DNA of 38,170 bases from PVC group bacterium (GTDB lineage: Bacteria > Auribacterota > Erginobacteria > Erginobacterales > PUNC01), in assembly GCA_003551625.1 (NCBI GenBank), contig PUNC01000191.1, positions 1 through 38,170 of the forward strand. Direction: 5' to 3'. Below the pieces are notes generated by a model. That model did not search any database and was not told where the DNA came from. It was given only the letters and a program-made list of their open reading frames with translations. The position numbers and the translations under genes are program-made. Positions 7,474-15,331 of the stretch are shown one piece after another (position 1 is the first letter of the stretch; every line of letters starts with the position of its first letter).

Positions 7474-8067
7474 ATGAAAAGAATACTGACGATAACGGCC
7501 GCCTGCGGCGTGATGGCGCTGACGGCGGCGCCCGCCTTTTCCCAGGTGGGATTGGAGATCCACGGTCTATACGCATTCAATTTCGACGCTGAAATCGGGG
7601 GCGTCGAGATCGAACCCGACGACGTTTTCGGCGGCGGGGCTTCAGTGGTCTTCAAGCTGGGTCGGGTAGGCCGCATTGACCTGGGAGGAGATTACCTCCG
7701 GACGACAGTCGGGGGCGCCGTCTCTAACGACGTCACGCTGATCCCGGTGACGGCCGCCTTGAGACTGGGGGTTCCCATCAAAGAAGCCCTCTTTCTGTAT
7801 GTGGGGGGCGGCGCGGGTTGGAGTTTCAACGATATCGACAGCAGGTTCGTGAAACTCAAGGACGGGTTGGTATATTTCGGTTGCGGAGGCATCGAGGTCA
7901 ACCTGGGAGCCGCGGTCGCCCTGCGCGGCGAATTCCGATATCTCTGGCATAACCCCGATATCGAATTCAGGGCCGGCGAAATAGGGTTAACCGAGCAGTT
8001 CGGGCGGTCGACAGATTTTCAGCTCGACCATATGCAGGCCCGTGCCGGCCTGGTTTTCTGGTTCTAA
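7474..8067 (+). CDS. Predicted outer-membrane beta-barrel protein
   Basis: The 197-residue protein starts with a clear Sec signal (KRILTITAACGVMALTAAPAFS, cleavage near residue 23). Alternating hydrophobic/polar strands follow, such as GRIDLGGDYLRTTVG, LFLYVGGGAGWSF and VALRGEFRYLWH. It ends in an aromatic C-terminal residue (AGLVFWF), the usual BAM recognition pattern. The size suits an 8-strand OmpA/OmpW/OmpX-type barrel. It has a possible structural or sensory role in the outer membrane; no substrate can be named. It follows promoter site 2 and the 24-codon small ORF and is followed by the GlsB-like gene. Confidence 0.8.
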   Translation: MKRILTITAACGVMALTAAPAFSQVGLEIHGLYAFNFDAEIGGVEIEPDDVFGGGASVVFKLGRVGRIDLGGDYLRTTVGGAVSNDVTLIPVTAALRLGVPIKEALFLYVGGGAGWSFNDIDSRFVKLKDGLVYFGCGGIEVNLGAAVALRGEFRYLWHNPDIEFRAGEIGLTEQFGRSTDFQLDHMQARAGLVFWF

Positions 8068-8098
8068 GAAAAACAACCTTTTAATAGCGGAGATGAAA

Positions 8099-8377
8099 AT
8101 GACTCTGATCGAATTTCTTCTTCTTCTGCTGCTGGCCGCGATCATCGGACTGCTGGGGCAGGCCCTGGCCGGATTCACCACCGGGGGGCTTCTGGTCTCG
8201 ATTATCGTGGGGTTCGCGGGAGCATTGCTGGGCCGCTGGCTGGCCAGGGAGCTGAATCTGCCCGAAATCCTGGCCGTCTCGATCGGCGGAAGAACCTTCC
8301 CGGTGATCTGGTCGATAGTGGGGGCCGCTCTCCTGAGCTTGGTCCTGGGGGTTTTGAGGATTCGGGTCCGGGGTTGA
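8099..8377 (+). CDS. GlsB/YeaQ/YmgE-family (transglycosylase-associated) small membrane protein
   Basis: About 92 residues with three hydrophobic segments: FLLLLLLAAIIGLLGQALAG, GGLLVSIIVGFAGALLGRWLA and a C-terminal WSIVGAALLSLVLGVL. A Gly-rich GFAGALLGRWLA follows, as in the general-stress membrane proteins YeaQ and YmgE. The ATG at 8099 has GCGGAG about 6 nt upstream and is preferred to the ATG at 8093, which abuts that site. It lies 31 nt after the OM barrel, probably on the same transcript. Its exact role is unknown across the family; induction by stress is established for some members. Confidence 0.8.
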   Translation: MTLIEFLLLLLLAAIIGLLGQALAGFTTGGLLVSIIVGFAGALLGRWLARELNLPEILAVSIGGRTFPVIWSIVGAALLSLVLGVLRIRVRG

Positions 8378-8409
8378 GGCCCGGGTGCGTCCGGCAAGGT
8401 GTCGCCCTC

Positions 8410-8446
8410 GATCAGGTTTTGAAATCCTTCAGGCGATAGACGGTTT
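8410..8446. repeat. 37-bp direct repeat, copy 2 (3' end of treT)
   Basis: Identical to 6650-6686. Read on the minus strand it supplies the last 11 codons of treT (TVYRLKDFKT and the preceding codon overlap) and its TGA stop. Whichever copy is original, the treT C-terminal tail may come from the repeat rather than from the glycosyltransferase. Confidence 0.9.
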
Positions 8447-9635
8447 CAATAGAATTGAAAAGGTCGAGATAGTTTTCCAGCAGTCGGGTGAGGAGGAAGC
8501 GCTCCCGGACGGTTTCCCGGGCCTCGGCTCCCATCTTTCGGCGCAGCTCGTCATCTTTGAGCAGCAGCACCATCTTTTCGGCGGCCTGCTCGACGGAGGA
8601 GACGAGAAACCCGTTTTTACCCTCCTCGATCTGATAACGGATCCCGCCCACGTCGCCGCCGATGACCGGGGTTTTCTTCCACATCGCCTCGGCCACGGTC
8701 AGGCCGAAGCCCTCCCGGATCGATTTCTGGAGAACCACCGCCGCCCGGCACTGGAGGGCGTTGACCAGGGCGGTGTCTTCCTTGCTGAGGATGATGATCC
8801 GCTCTTCCCTCTGGTGGATCAGCGAATCGTAAACCTCTTCTCCTTCCGGATCGTCGGTGGCCACGTTGCCCAGCAGCACCAGGGTGGCGTCAACCTCCTT
8901 TCGCGCGATCTTGAAAGCCTCGATCACCCCTTCCGGATCTTTCCAGCGGTCGAAGCGGGAGATCTGGACCACCAGGGGGAGATCGGAGGGGATATCGTAA
9001 TGAGATAGCCGCTCGTCGATATCTTCTTCGCACAATTCACGGTTGGTGATGGAAAAGGGATCGATGGCCGGCATAAAGAAAAGCTGGGGGATGTCCAGCT
9101 CCTGCCGGTATTCCTCGATACTGAAGATGGCGGCGTCATACCGGTCGATGAATCGGCGCAGGTATTTAAGCAGACCGGAATCGGGATCGGTCAGATCGAC
9201 GTGGCAGCGCCAGACCCAGGGGCCGTGCTTGGCGTAATGCTCGATCATCGGCAGCGGCTGGGGATCGTGGACGATCACCATATTATGGTCGAGGTGGTTC
9301 CGGATCGAGTTCTGGAAGACAACTTCCTCGTAGATCTCTTTTTTACGATCGGAAAGATTGATCTTTCCGCCCTGGAGAGCGTTGTGCATCTTCTTGGTAA
9401 CGCCGAAGAAATCCGGGGATCCCTGGATTATCCTCCACCCGGTCTTGAGGCCGACGCTGTTCATCAGGAGCGAGAGCGGGCCGAGCAGGGCGGCCACGCC
9501 GCCGCCGTAATAGGTGGAGCTGACATTGGCGATATGAAATCCCTCAAGCGGCCGGGCCTTCTTCAGTATCCTCTCCGCCGCTTCATCGCCGATCAAGGTG
9601 GCGTAATCTTCCACGGTGACGAGTTTTCTTTTCAT
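8412..9635 (-). CDS. treT: Trehalose synthase-type GT4 glycosyltransferase (TreT-like)
   Basis: The 407-residue protein has a GT-B fold pattern. The N-terminal half carries HIANVSSTYYGGGVAALL and MVIVHDPQPLPMIEHY. The C-terminal half has VVQISRFDRWKDPEGVIEAF and the GT4 donor-site signature SIREGFGLTVAEAMWKKTPVIGG. This combination matches TreT (trehalose glycosyl-transferring synthase), which joins an NDP-glucose to glucose to give trehalose, reversibly, in the cytoplasm. AAAGGAGGG before the ATG at 9635 fixes the start, 13 codons inside the track ORF. It follows pfkB by 42 nt and so probably shares promoter site 3. Its last 11 codons lie in the 37-bp repeat. Trehalose fits osmotic or desiccation protection in this stress block. 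Confidence 0.85.
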   Translation of the reverse strand: MKRKLVTVEDYATLIGDEAAERILKKARPLEGFHIANVSSTYYGGGVAALLGPLSLLMNSVGLKTGWRIIQGSPDFFGVTKKMHNALQGGKINLSDRKKEIYEEVVFQNSIRNHLDHNMVIVHDPQPLPMIEHYAKHGPWVWRCHVDLTDPDSGLLKYLRRFIDRYDAAIFSIEEYRQELDIPQLFFMPAIDPFSITNRELCEEDIDERLSHYDIPSDLPLVVQISRFDRWKDPEGVIEAFKIARKEVDATLVLLGNVATDDPEGEEVYDSLIHQREERIIILSKEDTALVNALQCRAAVVLQKSIREGFGLTVAEAMWKKTPVIGGDVGGIRYQIEEGKNGFLVSSVEQAAEKMVLLLKDDELRRKMGAEARETVRERFLLTRLLENYLDLFNSIETVYRLKDFKT

Positions 9636-9677
9636 AACCCTCCTTTGTTTTGCCGTCTGCCCCGCTGTCGGCACGGG

Positions 9678-10649
9678 TCAGCTCTGTTCTTCGGGAAAAT
9701 ACTCCACCTTGCCTCCCGGGTCCTTAAGGAGCTTTTGGTAGAGACGATCGGCGTCTTCTTTCCGGCAAAGTTCGGTGCCCGGCGTCATCACCGCGGCCGC
9801 TCCGGCCGCCACTCCCCGGCAGACGGCTTCAAACAGGCTTTTATCCTCGGCCAGACTCAGAACAATGGCGCCTACCATACTGTCGCCCGCCCCCACGCGA
9901 CTTTTTATGGGGACGACCGGGGCGCGGATCCGCCGGCTTTCCTTCTTCGTCACCAGAAGAGCTCCGGAACCGCCCATTGAGACGACCACCACTTCCACGC
10001 GGCCGCTTTCGATCAGGCAGTGAGCCGCTTCGGCCTGCGCCTCTTCGCTGTCGATATCTTTTTCAGCCAGCTGTTTGAGTTCGTTGAGGTTGGGCTTGAG
10101 CAGGTACACCCCCTCGCGGGCGGCCCGGCAAAGAGGGTCTCCGGAGGTATCCACCACCACTCGGGCTTTCAGTTCGGCCCCCAGGCGGGCCAGTCGGGCG
10201 AAGAAATCGTCCGGGGCTCCGCGGGGAAGACTGCCGCTGGCAACCAGGTAGTCGGGGCGGGGTTGGAGAGAGGGGATTTTATCCAACAACCTGTCGCAGT
10301 CTTCACCCCCGATTTCGGGGCCGGGCAGGACAAAACGATACTGGCGGCCGCTGGAGGTTTCCAGGGCGGTAAGGTTGCCGCGGCTCTCTCCGGCCACCTC
10401 CAAGGATTGATCTATGATGCCCGAGGAGCGGAGCAGTGAATCCAACTCCCGTCCCGTCGCGCCGCCGGCCAGGAAAAAGGCGGTTGATTTTCCCCCGAGG
10501 ATTTGTATCACCCGGGACACATTGATCCCGCCGCCGCCGGGTTCCTTGCGGAGGTTTCGGCAGCGAAGTTTCCGGTCGGCGATAACCTGGTCGAGCTCCA
10601 CGCTTATATCGACCGCCGGGTTCATCGTTACGGTCAGCACGTTCTTCAT
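9678..10649 (-). CDS. pfkB: PfkB-family sugar kinase, probable 6-phosphofructokinase II / 1-phosphofructokinase
   Basis: The 323-residue protein begins VLTVTMNPAVDISVELD. It has the KEPGGGGINVSRVIQILGG signature typical of PfkB/FruK rather than ribokinase. It carries the C-terminal catalytic SRVGAGDSMVGAIVLSL, with the base Asp near residue 256. It phosphorylates a fructose phosphate with ATP in the cytoplasm. The GGGGINVSR form favours 6-phosphofructokinase II, but 1-phosphofructokinase or tagatose-6-phosphate kinase cannot be excluded. It is the first long gene downstream of promoter site 3, with treT 42 nt behind it. The pairing links flux into glycolysis with trehalose metabolism. Confidence 0.9.
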   Translation of the reverse strand: MKNVLTVTMNPAVDISVELDQVIADRKLRCRNLRKEPGGGGINVSRVIQILGGKSTAFFLAGGATGRELDSLLRSSGIIDQSLEVAGESRGNLTALETSSGRQYRFVLPGPEIGGEDCDRLLDKIPSLQPRPDYLVASGSLPRGAPDDFFARLARLGAELKARVVVDTSGDPLCRAAREGVYLLKPNLNELKQLAEKDIDSEEAQAEAAHCLIESGRVEVVVVSMGGSGALLVTKKESRRIRAPVVPIKSRVGAGDSMVGAIVLSLAEDKSLFEAVCRGVAAGAAAVMTPGTELCRKEDADRLYQKLLKDPGGKVEYFPEEQS

Positions 10650-10701
10650 CGCTGGATTTCCTCAAGTAAGTTCAGCTCTTGCCGGTCACGCGATCCCAAC
10701 C

Positions 10702-10740
10702 TTAAAACGACAAAGTTATTCTCCGCTCCGCGAACAACAT
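10702..10740 (-). CDS. Possible 12-residue leader peptide upstream of pfkB
   Basis: Between promoter site 3 and pfkB the minus strand carries CGGGAGGTG with 4-5 nt spacing to an ATG at 10740. It opens a 12-codon frame (MLFAERRITLSF) ending in TAA at 10702, 52 nt before pfkB. The ribosome binding site is better than that of pfkB itself. It could be a leader peptide or a degraded gene start. Only the RBS and position support it. Confidence 0.3.
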   Translation of the reverse strand: MLFAERRITLSF

Positions 10741-10780
10741 AATTCACCTCCCGGTTATGCGTTAGCTCATACTCACTTGA

Positions 10781-10835
10781 ATTATTTCACCCCTTAGAGA
10801 GGCAAAACAATGGGCGGAATCCATCAATAATTGAC
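10781..10835 (-). promoter_or_regulatory. GTCAAT-type promoter, site 3 (pfkB-treT)
   Basis: On the minus strand: GTCAAT at 10835-10830, exactly 18 nt, ATTGT at 10811-10807, and the -10-like AATAAT at 10786-10781. pfkB starts 131 nt downstream. It sits back to back with plus-strand site 4, so the intergenic region 10650-11036 is a divergent pair. Confidence 0.65.
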
Positions 10836-10935
10836 TAATGTCTACTTTAATTTTTTTGAGTATTCTTGTTAGTGAATAATCCGGGATATGATCTTCACTC
10901 CCGAAAAATCGCGATTCGGGACGCCGTAGAATTTA

Positions 10936-10990
10936 GTCAGATAAAAAGGGAAAGAGGCTATTGTGGAATAAGGGGCAAAAACCGAAAATA
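10936..10990 (+). promoter_or_regulatory. GTCAAT-type promoter, site 4 (PLD-VTT operon)
   Basis: GTCAGA at 10936-10941 (two changes from GTCAAT), exactly 18 nt with an A-tract and GGG, ATTGT at 10960-10964, and an AT-rich AAAATA at 10985-10990. The ATG of the PLD gene lies 46 nt downstream. Confidence 0.55.
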
Positions 10991-11036
10991 AATCGGTAAC
11001 TTGAAGCCATCGAATAGGGTGGGAGTATTCGTTTTA

Positions 11037-13160
11037 ATGGAACCGGGAATAATCAGAGAAGGCAGGAATTGCTGGAAGATTGCCGCCGCCGCCAAAGCGG
11101 CCTTCCTGATCGACGGCGAATCCTACTTCAGAGCTTTCTACGATTCGGTTTCCAAGGCGCGGAAAGCCGTTTATATCCTGGCGTGGGATTTCGACAGCCG
11201 CGTCCGGCTTTTGAGAAACGATTCGAAGGGCAAATATCCGGCTGAACTGGGGAGCTTCCTCGGGTGGGTAGCCCGGAAACGGAAACCCGACATATACGTC
11301 CTGGTCTGGGACCCGGCCTTGATCTACCGTTTCGAACGGCAGGTCTTTCCCGGTCGTAAGCTTATCGGTAAATCCCGGCGAATCCGCTTTCATCTCGATT
11401 CCAGCCATCCTTTCGGCGTCTCGAGCCATCAGAAGATCGTGGTGATCGACGATTCGGTCGCGTTCTGCGGCGGAATCGATCTGAGCAAAGAGCGCTGGGA
11501 TACCCGGGACCATCTTCCCGGCGACGGCCGCCGAAGAAATCCGGCGGGGGAAGAATATCCGCCTTTTCACGACATCCAGATGGCGGTTTCCGGCGACGCC
11601 GCCGCCCGGCTCGGCGAGCTGGCCCGTAGCCGCTGGGAAAAAGCCACCGGACAACAGTTGGAACCTCCCTCCCCCGGTTCAGATCCCTGGCCGGACGGCC
11701 TGGTCCCCGACCTGGAGAATGTCCGGGTGGCCATCGCCCGGACCTATCCCGCTTACCGGGATTATCCGGGAATCCGGGAAGTGGAGTCCCTCTACCTCGA
11801 TTCCATCAACGCCGCCCGCAGGTTCATCTATTTGGAAAATCAGTATTTCACCTCGTTCCAGATTGGAAAAGCGCTGGCCCGGCGGCTGGAGGAAAAAAAC
11901 GGGCCCGAGGTCGTGCTGGTTCTTCCCCTCCACTGCTCCGGCCGTCTGGAGGAATCAACCATGGGGGTCTTGAGACTCAACCTGCTTCGGGATCTTCGAA
12001 AATCCGACCGGCACCGGCGCCTGCGGGTATTTTACCCGGTCAGCGACGAAGGAGAGCCGATTATGGTGCATTCCAAAACAATGGTCGTTGACGATCGCTT
12101 GCTCCGGATCGGCTCTTCCAACACGACCAGCCGGTCCCTGGGCACCGATATCGAATGCGACCTCGCCCTGGAGGCGGACAGCGAAAAAACGGGCCGGGCC
12201 GTCGCGGGATTCAGAAACCGGCTTCTAGCCGAACATTTGGGGATAGAGTCGAAAAAAATCGCTCAAGCGCTTGCCCGGACCGGTTCCCTCATCGAAACAA
12301 TCGAGCTGTTCCACGGCGGTCGGCGCGAACTGCTAAAGCTGAAACCGGAGGAAATGTCTCCGTTCGATCAATACCTGGCCCCCAAAGAAATGGCAGACCC
12401 GGAGCGGCCGATATCCGGAGAAGAATACCTCGAAAGATACCTCTCCCCTTCCAAAGGGAAGGAACGCCGGACCGGATGGTTCAAGCTGGTTGTTATCGGC
12501 GCCTTGATTCTGGGCGCCACCGCCTTCTGGCACCTGACCGGCGCGGAAGACTGGGTCCGGGCCACCCTCATCGAAGAATTTTTCCTGTCCTTGCGGGACA
12601 GCGTCTGGGCCCCGATGGCGGTAGTATCGGTTTTTGTCATCGGGGGTCTGGTGATGCTCCCGGTTACCTGGATGATCGTGGGCACCGCCCTGATCTACGG
12701 GCCGGTCCGGGGGTTTGTCTATTCCCTGGCCGGCACGCTTCTCAGCGCCTCGGCCGCCTACCTGGCGGGAAAAATCGCGCAGAACATCACCGACCGGCAT
12801 ACGGCCGGGCGGAATCTCAGCCGCGTCCGGAAATGGCTTTCGCGGACAAGCATCCCGACGATCGCGGTGATCCGCAACATCCCCATAGTTCCGTTCACCG
12901 TCGTCAATATGATGGCCGGCTCGATGCGGGTCAGCTTCCGGGTATTCATCCTGGGAACGATCATCGGGATGCTGCCGGGAATGGCGGCCCTGGTCTTCTT
13001 TTCCGCCCGGGTCGTCGACCTGGTGCGCGATCCCTCCCTGGTCAATATCCTGATAGCCGGGGCGACCCTCGCCGTGATGATCGCCCTGGCGACTTTTCTC
13101 CAGCGGCGGTTAAACCGGGTCGTTGAGGACGATAATTCGGAGGAAGCGAAAAGTGAATGA
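11037..13160 (+). CDS. Phospholipase D / cardiolipin synthase-like protein fused to a VTT (DedA/SNARE-associated) membrane domain
   Basis: The 707-residue protein has two HKD phosphodiesterase motifs, HQKIVVIDD near residue 130 and HSKTMVVDD near residue 344, each followed by an Ile-Gly/Gly-Ser segment as in PLD enzymes. After a charged linker, residues about 490-690 are a multi-pass VTT/DedA domain (GGLVMLPVTWMIVGTALIYGPVRG, TLLSASAAYLAGKIA, IPIVPFTVVNMMAGS). It probably forms, exchanges or hydrolyses phosphodiester bonds of phospholipids at the inner membrane, with the VTT part acting in lipid handling. The ATG at 11037 after GGGAG is preferred to the TTG at 11001, which lacks an RBS. The EEP gene overlaps its end by 8 nt. 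Such PLD-VTT fusions next to EEP genes occur in other bacteria. Confidence 0.88.
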   Translation: MEPGIIREGRNCWKIAAAAKAAFLIDGESYFRAFYDSVSKARKAVYILAWDFDSRVRLLRNDSKGKYPAELGSFLGWVARKRKPDIYVLVWDPALIYRFERQVFPGRKLIGKSRRIRFHLDSSHPFGVSSHQKIVVIDDSVAFCGGIDLSKERWDTRDHLPGDGRRRNPAGEEYPPFHDIQMAVSGDAAARLGELARSRWEKATGQQLEPPSPGSDPWPDGLVPDLENVRVAIARTYPAYRDYPGIREVESLYLDSINAARRFIYLENQYFTSFQIGKALARRLEEKNGPEVVLVLPLHCSGRLEESTMGVLRLNLLRDLRKSDRHRRLRVFYPVSDEGEPIMVHSKTMVVDDRLLRIGSSNTTSRSLGTDIECDLALEADSEKTGRAVAGFRNRLLAEHLGIESKKIAQALARTGSLIETIELFHGGRRELLKLKPEEMSPFDQYLAPKEMADPERPISGEEYLERYLSPSKGKERRTGWFKLVVIGALILGATAFWHLTGAEDWVRATLIEEFFLSLRDSVWAPMAVVSVFVIGGLVMLPVTWMIVGTALIYGPVRGFVYSLAGTLLSASAAYLAGKIAQNITDRHTAGRNLSRVRKWLSRTSIPTIAVIRNIPIVPFTVVNMMAGSMRVSFRVFILGTIIGMLPGMAALVFFSARVVDLVRDPSLVNILIAGATLAVMIALATFLQRRLNRVVEDDNSEEAKSE

Positions 13161-13884
13161 CAGCGGGCGAGCGGACGTGGCGCCTTTAAGAATCGCCACT
13201 TACAATATTCACTCTTCGGTGGGGGTTGACGGCAGGCACGAGCCCGGCCGGATCGCCCGGGTGATTCGCCGGATATGCCCGGACCTGATCGGCCTGCAGG
13301 AGGTCGACTACGGCTACTGGGTCCGGGGCGATGGAGAAAAGCTTGACGTTCTCGAAAACGATACCGGCCTGAAGATCTTCTGCGGGCCGACATTGATCCG
13401 GCACCTCTCCAGTTATGGAAACGCGCTGCTTACGAAGCTGCCGGTCGGCAGGCTGCGGAGAATCGATTTGAGCGTTCCCGGCTACGAGCCCCGGGGCGCC
13501 CTGGTCGCTTATCTCGAAGTCGACAACCGTTCGCTCCGGACGATCGTGACCCATTTCGGCTTAAGAAAAGCGGAACGGGAAAAGCAGCTCCGGGTGCTCC
13601 AGGAGATACTGGACGAGAACGACGCCGATCTCACTATTCTTTTGGGAGACTTCAACGAGTGGAGTCTTTGGGGCCCGGCCCGCCGGCGGCTCGATCGCCG
13701 GTTGGGCAAATCGCGGTCGCGCCGCACCTATCCGTCCCGTCTGCCTGTATTCAGGCTGGATCGCATCTGGTGCCATCCCTCCTCGGTCCTGGAAAACATC
13801 CGGGTCCACAAGACCCCCCTGGCCCGGACAGCCTCCGATCATCTTCCCCTGGTTGCCGAGATCCATCCGGCCAAACTCCGATGA
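13153..13884 (+). CDS. Endonuclease/exonuclease/phosphatase (EEP) family protein
   Basis: About 243 residues with the EEP signatures in order: RIATYNIHSSVG (Asn metal ligand region), IGLQEVD (catalytic Glu), VTHFGL, LLGDFNEW (Asp/Asn pair) and ASDHLPLVAEI (terminal Asp-His). The family cleaves phosphodiesters in nucleic acids, phosphoinositides or sphingolipids. Beside a PLD-VTT gene a lipid head-group phosphodiesterase is a reasonable inference. The GTG at 13153, preceded by GGAGGAA at 9 nt, overlaps the PLD stop (GTGAATGA), which indicates coupled translation. No signal peptide is seen, so it should be cytoplasmic. Confidence 0.85.
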   Translation: MNDSGRADVAPLRIATYNIHSSVGVDGRHEPGRIARVIRRICPDLIGLQEVDYGYWVRGDGEKLDVLENDTGLKIFCGPTLIRHLSSYGNALLTKLPVGRLRRIDLSVPGYEPRGALVAYLEVDNRSLRTIVTHFGLRKAEREKQLRVLQEILDENDADLTILLGDFNEWSLWGPARRRLDRRLGKSRSRRTYPSRLPVFRLDRIWCHPSSVLENIRVHKTPLARTASDHLPLVAEIHPAKLR

Positions 13885-14276
13885 ATCCCGCGGTTACAGC
13901 CCACGTCGCCGCCGGCATCGCCTGGCCCGTGGTCTATCTCCTCTGGAATTTCATCTTTTCGGCGGCCGCGGCTCCCTTTTTCCTCGCTCCCGAAGAACGG
14001 GAAAAGTCCGCCGGAAGAAGCGTTACCCGCGCCGATCTGTTCGAAGCCCTGGGCGCGGCGGGTTCCCAGTTCCTGTGCCTCTTTGCAGGAAGTTCGATCC
14101 TGGGGATTTTCAACCGGGTGCCGGGTTTCGAGTTGCTGCTGATTTATTCGGCCTGGGCCTTCCTCATGGTCGTCGCCCGGGGACCGGTGTTAGGCCTGCC
14201 CGGGCGCCACGGGGTCATTCCCGACGCCGTCGGGATGGCGGCGGGACTGGGGGCGGGATACCTGATTATTTTCTGA
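13881..14276 (+). CDS. Small multi-pass membrane protein of unknown function
   Basis: This 131-residue protein has about four hydrophobic segments: AAGIAWPVVYLLWNFIFSAAA, LCLFAGSSILGIF, LLLIYSAWAFLMVVA and a C-terminal MAAGLGAGYLIIF. I do not recognise the family. Its ATG overlaps the stop of the EEP gene (ATGA), making it the third cistron of the PLD-VTT/EEP unit. It is therefore likely to be an inner-membrane partner of the same lipid-related process. No catalytic motif is visible. Confidence 0.7.
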   Translation: MNPAVTAHVAAGIAWPVVYLLWNFIFSAAAAPFFLAPEEREKSAGRSVTRADLFEALGAAGSQFLCLFAGSSILGIFNRVPGFELLLIYSAWAFLMVVARGPVLGLPGRHGVIPDAVGMAAGLGAGYLIIF

Positions 14277-14306
14277 CGCCGACCTATCCGCCAAGCCTTT
14301 CCCCCT

Positions 14307-14347
14307 GGGTAGATAAAAGTCAATCAAAAGGAGAGGCGGTCTATTGT
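14307..14347. repeat. 41-bp near-identical direct repeat covering promoter site 5
   Basis: GGGTAGATAAAAGTCAATC and the following AAAAGGAGAGGCGGTC (35 bp exact), then one mismatch, then ATTGT, match 15332-15372. The identity is far longer than the shared consensus needs, pointing to a recent copy of the promoter segment or to a shared longer binding site. Confidence 0.85.
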
Positions 14348-14373
14348 TTGTCGCATCGAAAAGAGGAAGAATT
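14319..14373 (+). promoter_or_regulatory. GTCAAT-type promoter, site 5 (periplasmic coiled-coil gene)
   Basis: GTCAAT at 14319-14324, exactly 18 nt (starting CAAAAGGAGAGG), ATTGT at 14343-14347 and a -10-like AGAATT at 14368-14373. The gene starts 145 nt downstream, after a strong stem-loop. Confidence 0.6.
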
Positions 14374-14461
14374 TCACGGAAACGATAGAAAGGGCGATAG
14401 GTTCTTAAAAACAAGCTGGGATTCCCGGTAAAATTAACGGGGTTGTGAAACCGGAATAGAT

Positions 14462-14492
14462 TCGCCGGGCGGGCGCCTTCCCGCCGCGGCGA
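14462..14492 (+). promoter_or_regulatory. GC-rich stem-loop in the 5' leader of the coiled-coil gene
   Basis: TCGCCGGGCGGG pairs with CCCGCCGCGGCGA around a 6-nt loop, with one bulged base. No T-tract follows, so it is not a standard terminator. It lies just ahead of AACCGAAGCAG, which also occurs before the RBS of the OM barrel gene at 7474. It could stabilise the mRNA or attenuate expression. Confidence 0.4.
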
Positions 14493-14517
14493 GCCAACCG
14501 AAGCAGGAGGGATCATT

Positions 14518-15201
14518 ATGAAAAGGCTGGCGGTAGTGTTGATATTGACGGGTTTGCTGGGGGCCTTTGTCCACGCCCCGGCCAACGCCATTATGCACGG
14601 CGAGAGACAAGACCGGGAAACGAGGACGATCCTCCGCGATCTCGAGTCAGGAATCGAGCGGCTGAGATCGGAGGCAAGGGAGCTCGGCGACCGGATTCGC
14701 CCTGAAGTCGAGGAGATGCTCGGCCGGGCGGAGGAGAATTTGGCCTCGGCCGTCGAATACCTCGACGGAATAAGGGAGGACGATCCCGACGAGGAAGCAA
14801 AGGCGGCGGCGCGGCGCGCGGTTGAAGAGGCCGAACACGCTTATAATGTGGCGGCCGTTCACCTCGGTCTCAAATCGGATCAGCCGGAACCGGAACAGAG
14901 AGCGGAACTGGGCAAGCGGATCGAAACCCTGATGGCGAGTTTTGAAAAGAGGATAAAGGGCGCGGAGGAAAGAGCGGGAGAAATCTCCGAGGAAAGACGG
15001 GAAGAAGCGGAGAGGCTGATTGCTTCGGCCCGGGAGGAATGGGACAAGGCCCGGGAAGCGATGACCCGCCTGACCGAGGATGGTGAAGACGCGAGCGAGA
15101 CGGTCTGGGAGGATCTCAAGGAAGGGATGGGCAGCTCTCTCGATACTTTAAGCCGGACTTACCAGTCGGCTGCCGACTACCTTGAAGAGGAAACTTCCTG
15201 A
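14518..15201 (+). CDS. Exported helical (coiled-coil) protein of unknown function
   Basis: The 227-residue protein starts with a Sec signal (KRLAVVLILTGLLGAFVHAPANA; cleavage near residue 24). The rest is almost wholly charged alpha-helix rich in Glu, Arg and Ala (IERLRSEARELGDRIRPEVE, ERREEAERLIASAREEWDKA). There are no Cys or obvious catalytic motifs. The pattern suits a periplasmic helical bundle or coiled coil, perhaps chaperone-like or a spacer between membrane and wall. It stands alone between promoter site 5 and the sodC promoter. The family is not recognised. Confidence 0.75.
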   Translation: MKRLAVVLILTGLLGAFVHAPANAIMHGERQDRETRTILRDLESGIERLRSEARELGDRIRPEVEEMLGRAEENLASAVEYLDGIREDDPDEEAKAAARRAVEEAEHAYNVAAVHLGLKSDQPEPEQRAELGKRIETLMASFEKRIKGAEERAGEISEERREEAERLIASAREEWDKAREAMTRLTEDGEDASETVWEDLKEGMGSSLDTLSRTYQSAADYLEEETS

Positions 15202-15331
15202 TTGCTGAAAAATCCACGCCGTAGTCAAAAAACGGCTGTGGGGGGGGGAGGGGCGGCGCCCATTCCGTCTCGGGCCCCCGAACTTTTTTCTCTTTCGGCG
15301 GGACTCGTCTCATCCGGAAGAGAGCCTTGCC

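Noticed and set aside
6650-8446. CRISPR array or spacer remnant from the 37-bp repeats
   Set aside because: There are only two copies 1.76 kb apart with genes between them, and no cas gene or regular spacing.
14325-14388. Reading AAAAGGAGAGG...TTG in sites 4-7 as Shine-Dalgarno plus TTG starts of 12-14 codon leader peptides
   Set aside because: Frames of 12, 14, 14 and 12 codons exist, but sites 3, 8, 9 and 10 lack the SD-like run while keeping the ATTGT and -10 spacing. A promoter or operator explains all ten. A leader-peptide role in a subset is not excluded.
15205-15240. Terminator after the coiled-coil gene (CCACGCCGT...ACGGCTGTGG)
   Set aside because: The stem is imperfect and is followed by a run of nine G rather than T.
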